Shown: one piece after another, positions 63,936-64,000 of the stretch
Layout of the letters: each line of letters opens with the position of its first letter
How positions within the stretch are numbered: position 1 is the stretch's first letter
The notes under the pieces: generated by a model
What the model was told of the DNA's origin: nothing
What the model saw: only the letters and a program-made list of their open reading frames with translations
Databases searched by the model: none
Source: Stenopsyche tienmushanensis
Taxonomy: Eukaryota; Arthropoda; Insecta; Trichoptera; Stenopsychidae
Length of the DNA: 64,000 nucleotides
Reading direction: 5' to 3'
NCBI GenBank assembly: GCA_008973525.1
Contig: WACJ01000527.1
Location: forward strand, 434,001-498,000
Made by a program: the position numbers and the translations under genes

Positions 63936-64000
63936 CGATAAATTTGGGCTAACGATCTATACAATCGTGCGATGTATGCGGGGAAGCTCTCCGTCTCTGT
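63936..64000 (+). repeat. Second copy of the 59.9-kb repeat, cut by the window edge
   Basis: GATAAATTTGGGCTAACGAT, CTATACAATC and CTCTCCGTCTCTGT match 59866-59915, with GTGCGATGTATGCGGGGAAG between the last two blocks. Confidence 0.65.

Larger units (their letters stand above)
61852..64000. other. dnc: Intron, no gene recognised
   Basis: Overlapping frames on both strands at 61989-62602 are open but lack domains. An (AT)n tract lies near 62797-62814. TATAAATA at 63784, followed by AATAAATAAA near 63838, could be part of an LTR or promoter. Confidence 0.4.

Noticed and set aside
42276..64000. Search for the HGEDL-type UCR1, UCR2 and catalytic HD exons of dunce
   Set aside because: No matching peptide seen by eye in the plus frames; they are presumed to lie outside the window.

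Overview
The window looks like AT-rich insect (arthropod) chromosomal DNA: long non-coding stretches, spliceosomal exon boundaries (GTAAGT donors, pyrimidine-tract/CAG acceptors), and remnants of animal transposon families (mariner, Tc1, Tigger/pogo, hAT, piggyBac-type and an LTR-like repeat). The order cannot be fixed from the sequence alone. There are no bacterial operons, CRISPR arrays, or rRNA or tRNA genes that I could support.

The one host gene I recognise is the insect PDE4 cAMP phosphodiesterase gene dunce, on the + strand. Four exons are visible: an N-terminal exon (3013-3140), the conserved long-isoform exon with the PKA site RRESF (9956-10141), a 36-nt microexon (24206-24241), and a GC-rich isoform-specific N-terminal exon (41689-42275). 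All four end in phase 2, so they are mutually compatible. The HGEDL-type UCR1 core, UCR2 and the catalytic domain are absent and should lie beyond position 64000. The window is therefore the 5' alternative-promoter region of a very long gene and is mostly intron. Two perfect cAMP response elements 20 bp apart lie just after the 9956-10141 exon, and a 24-bp hairpin with very short upstream ORFs precedes the 41.7-kb exon.

The rest is introns with transposon debris. An internally deleted hAT element sits inside an LTR-like element at 5.0-6.3 kb, both with target duplications. A second hAT copy carries its own nested MITE at 12.1-13.2 kb and has an adjacent LTR-like copy. A long-inverted-repeat element with coding-like fragments lies at 18.2-19.6 kb. 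A mariner is inserted in a Tigger at 21.4-22.7 kb, and a 1.2-kb mariner lies at 25.4-26.6 kb. A duplicated transposase fragment is at 47.7 kb, and the 51.9-53.4 kb stretch holds a tandem repeat, a piggyBac-type MITE and a Tigger. A Tc1 lies at 56.3-57.0 kb and a Tigger at 60.3-61.5 kb. Between 26.6 and 38.9 kb I found no gene or element.
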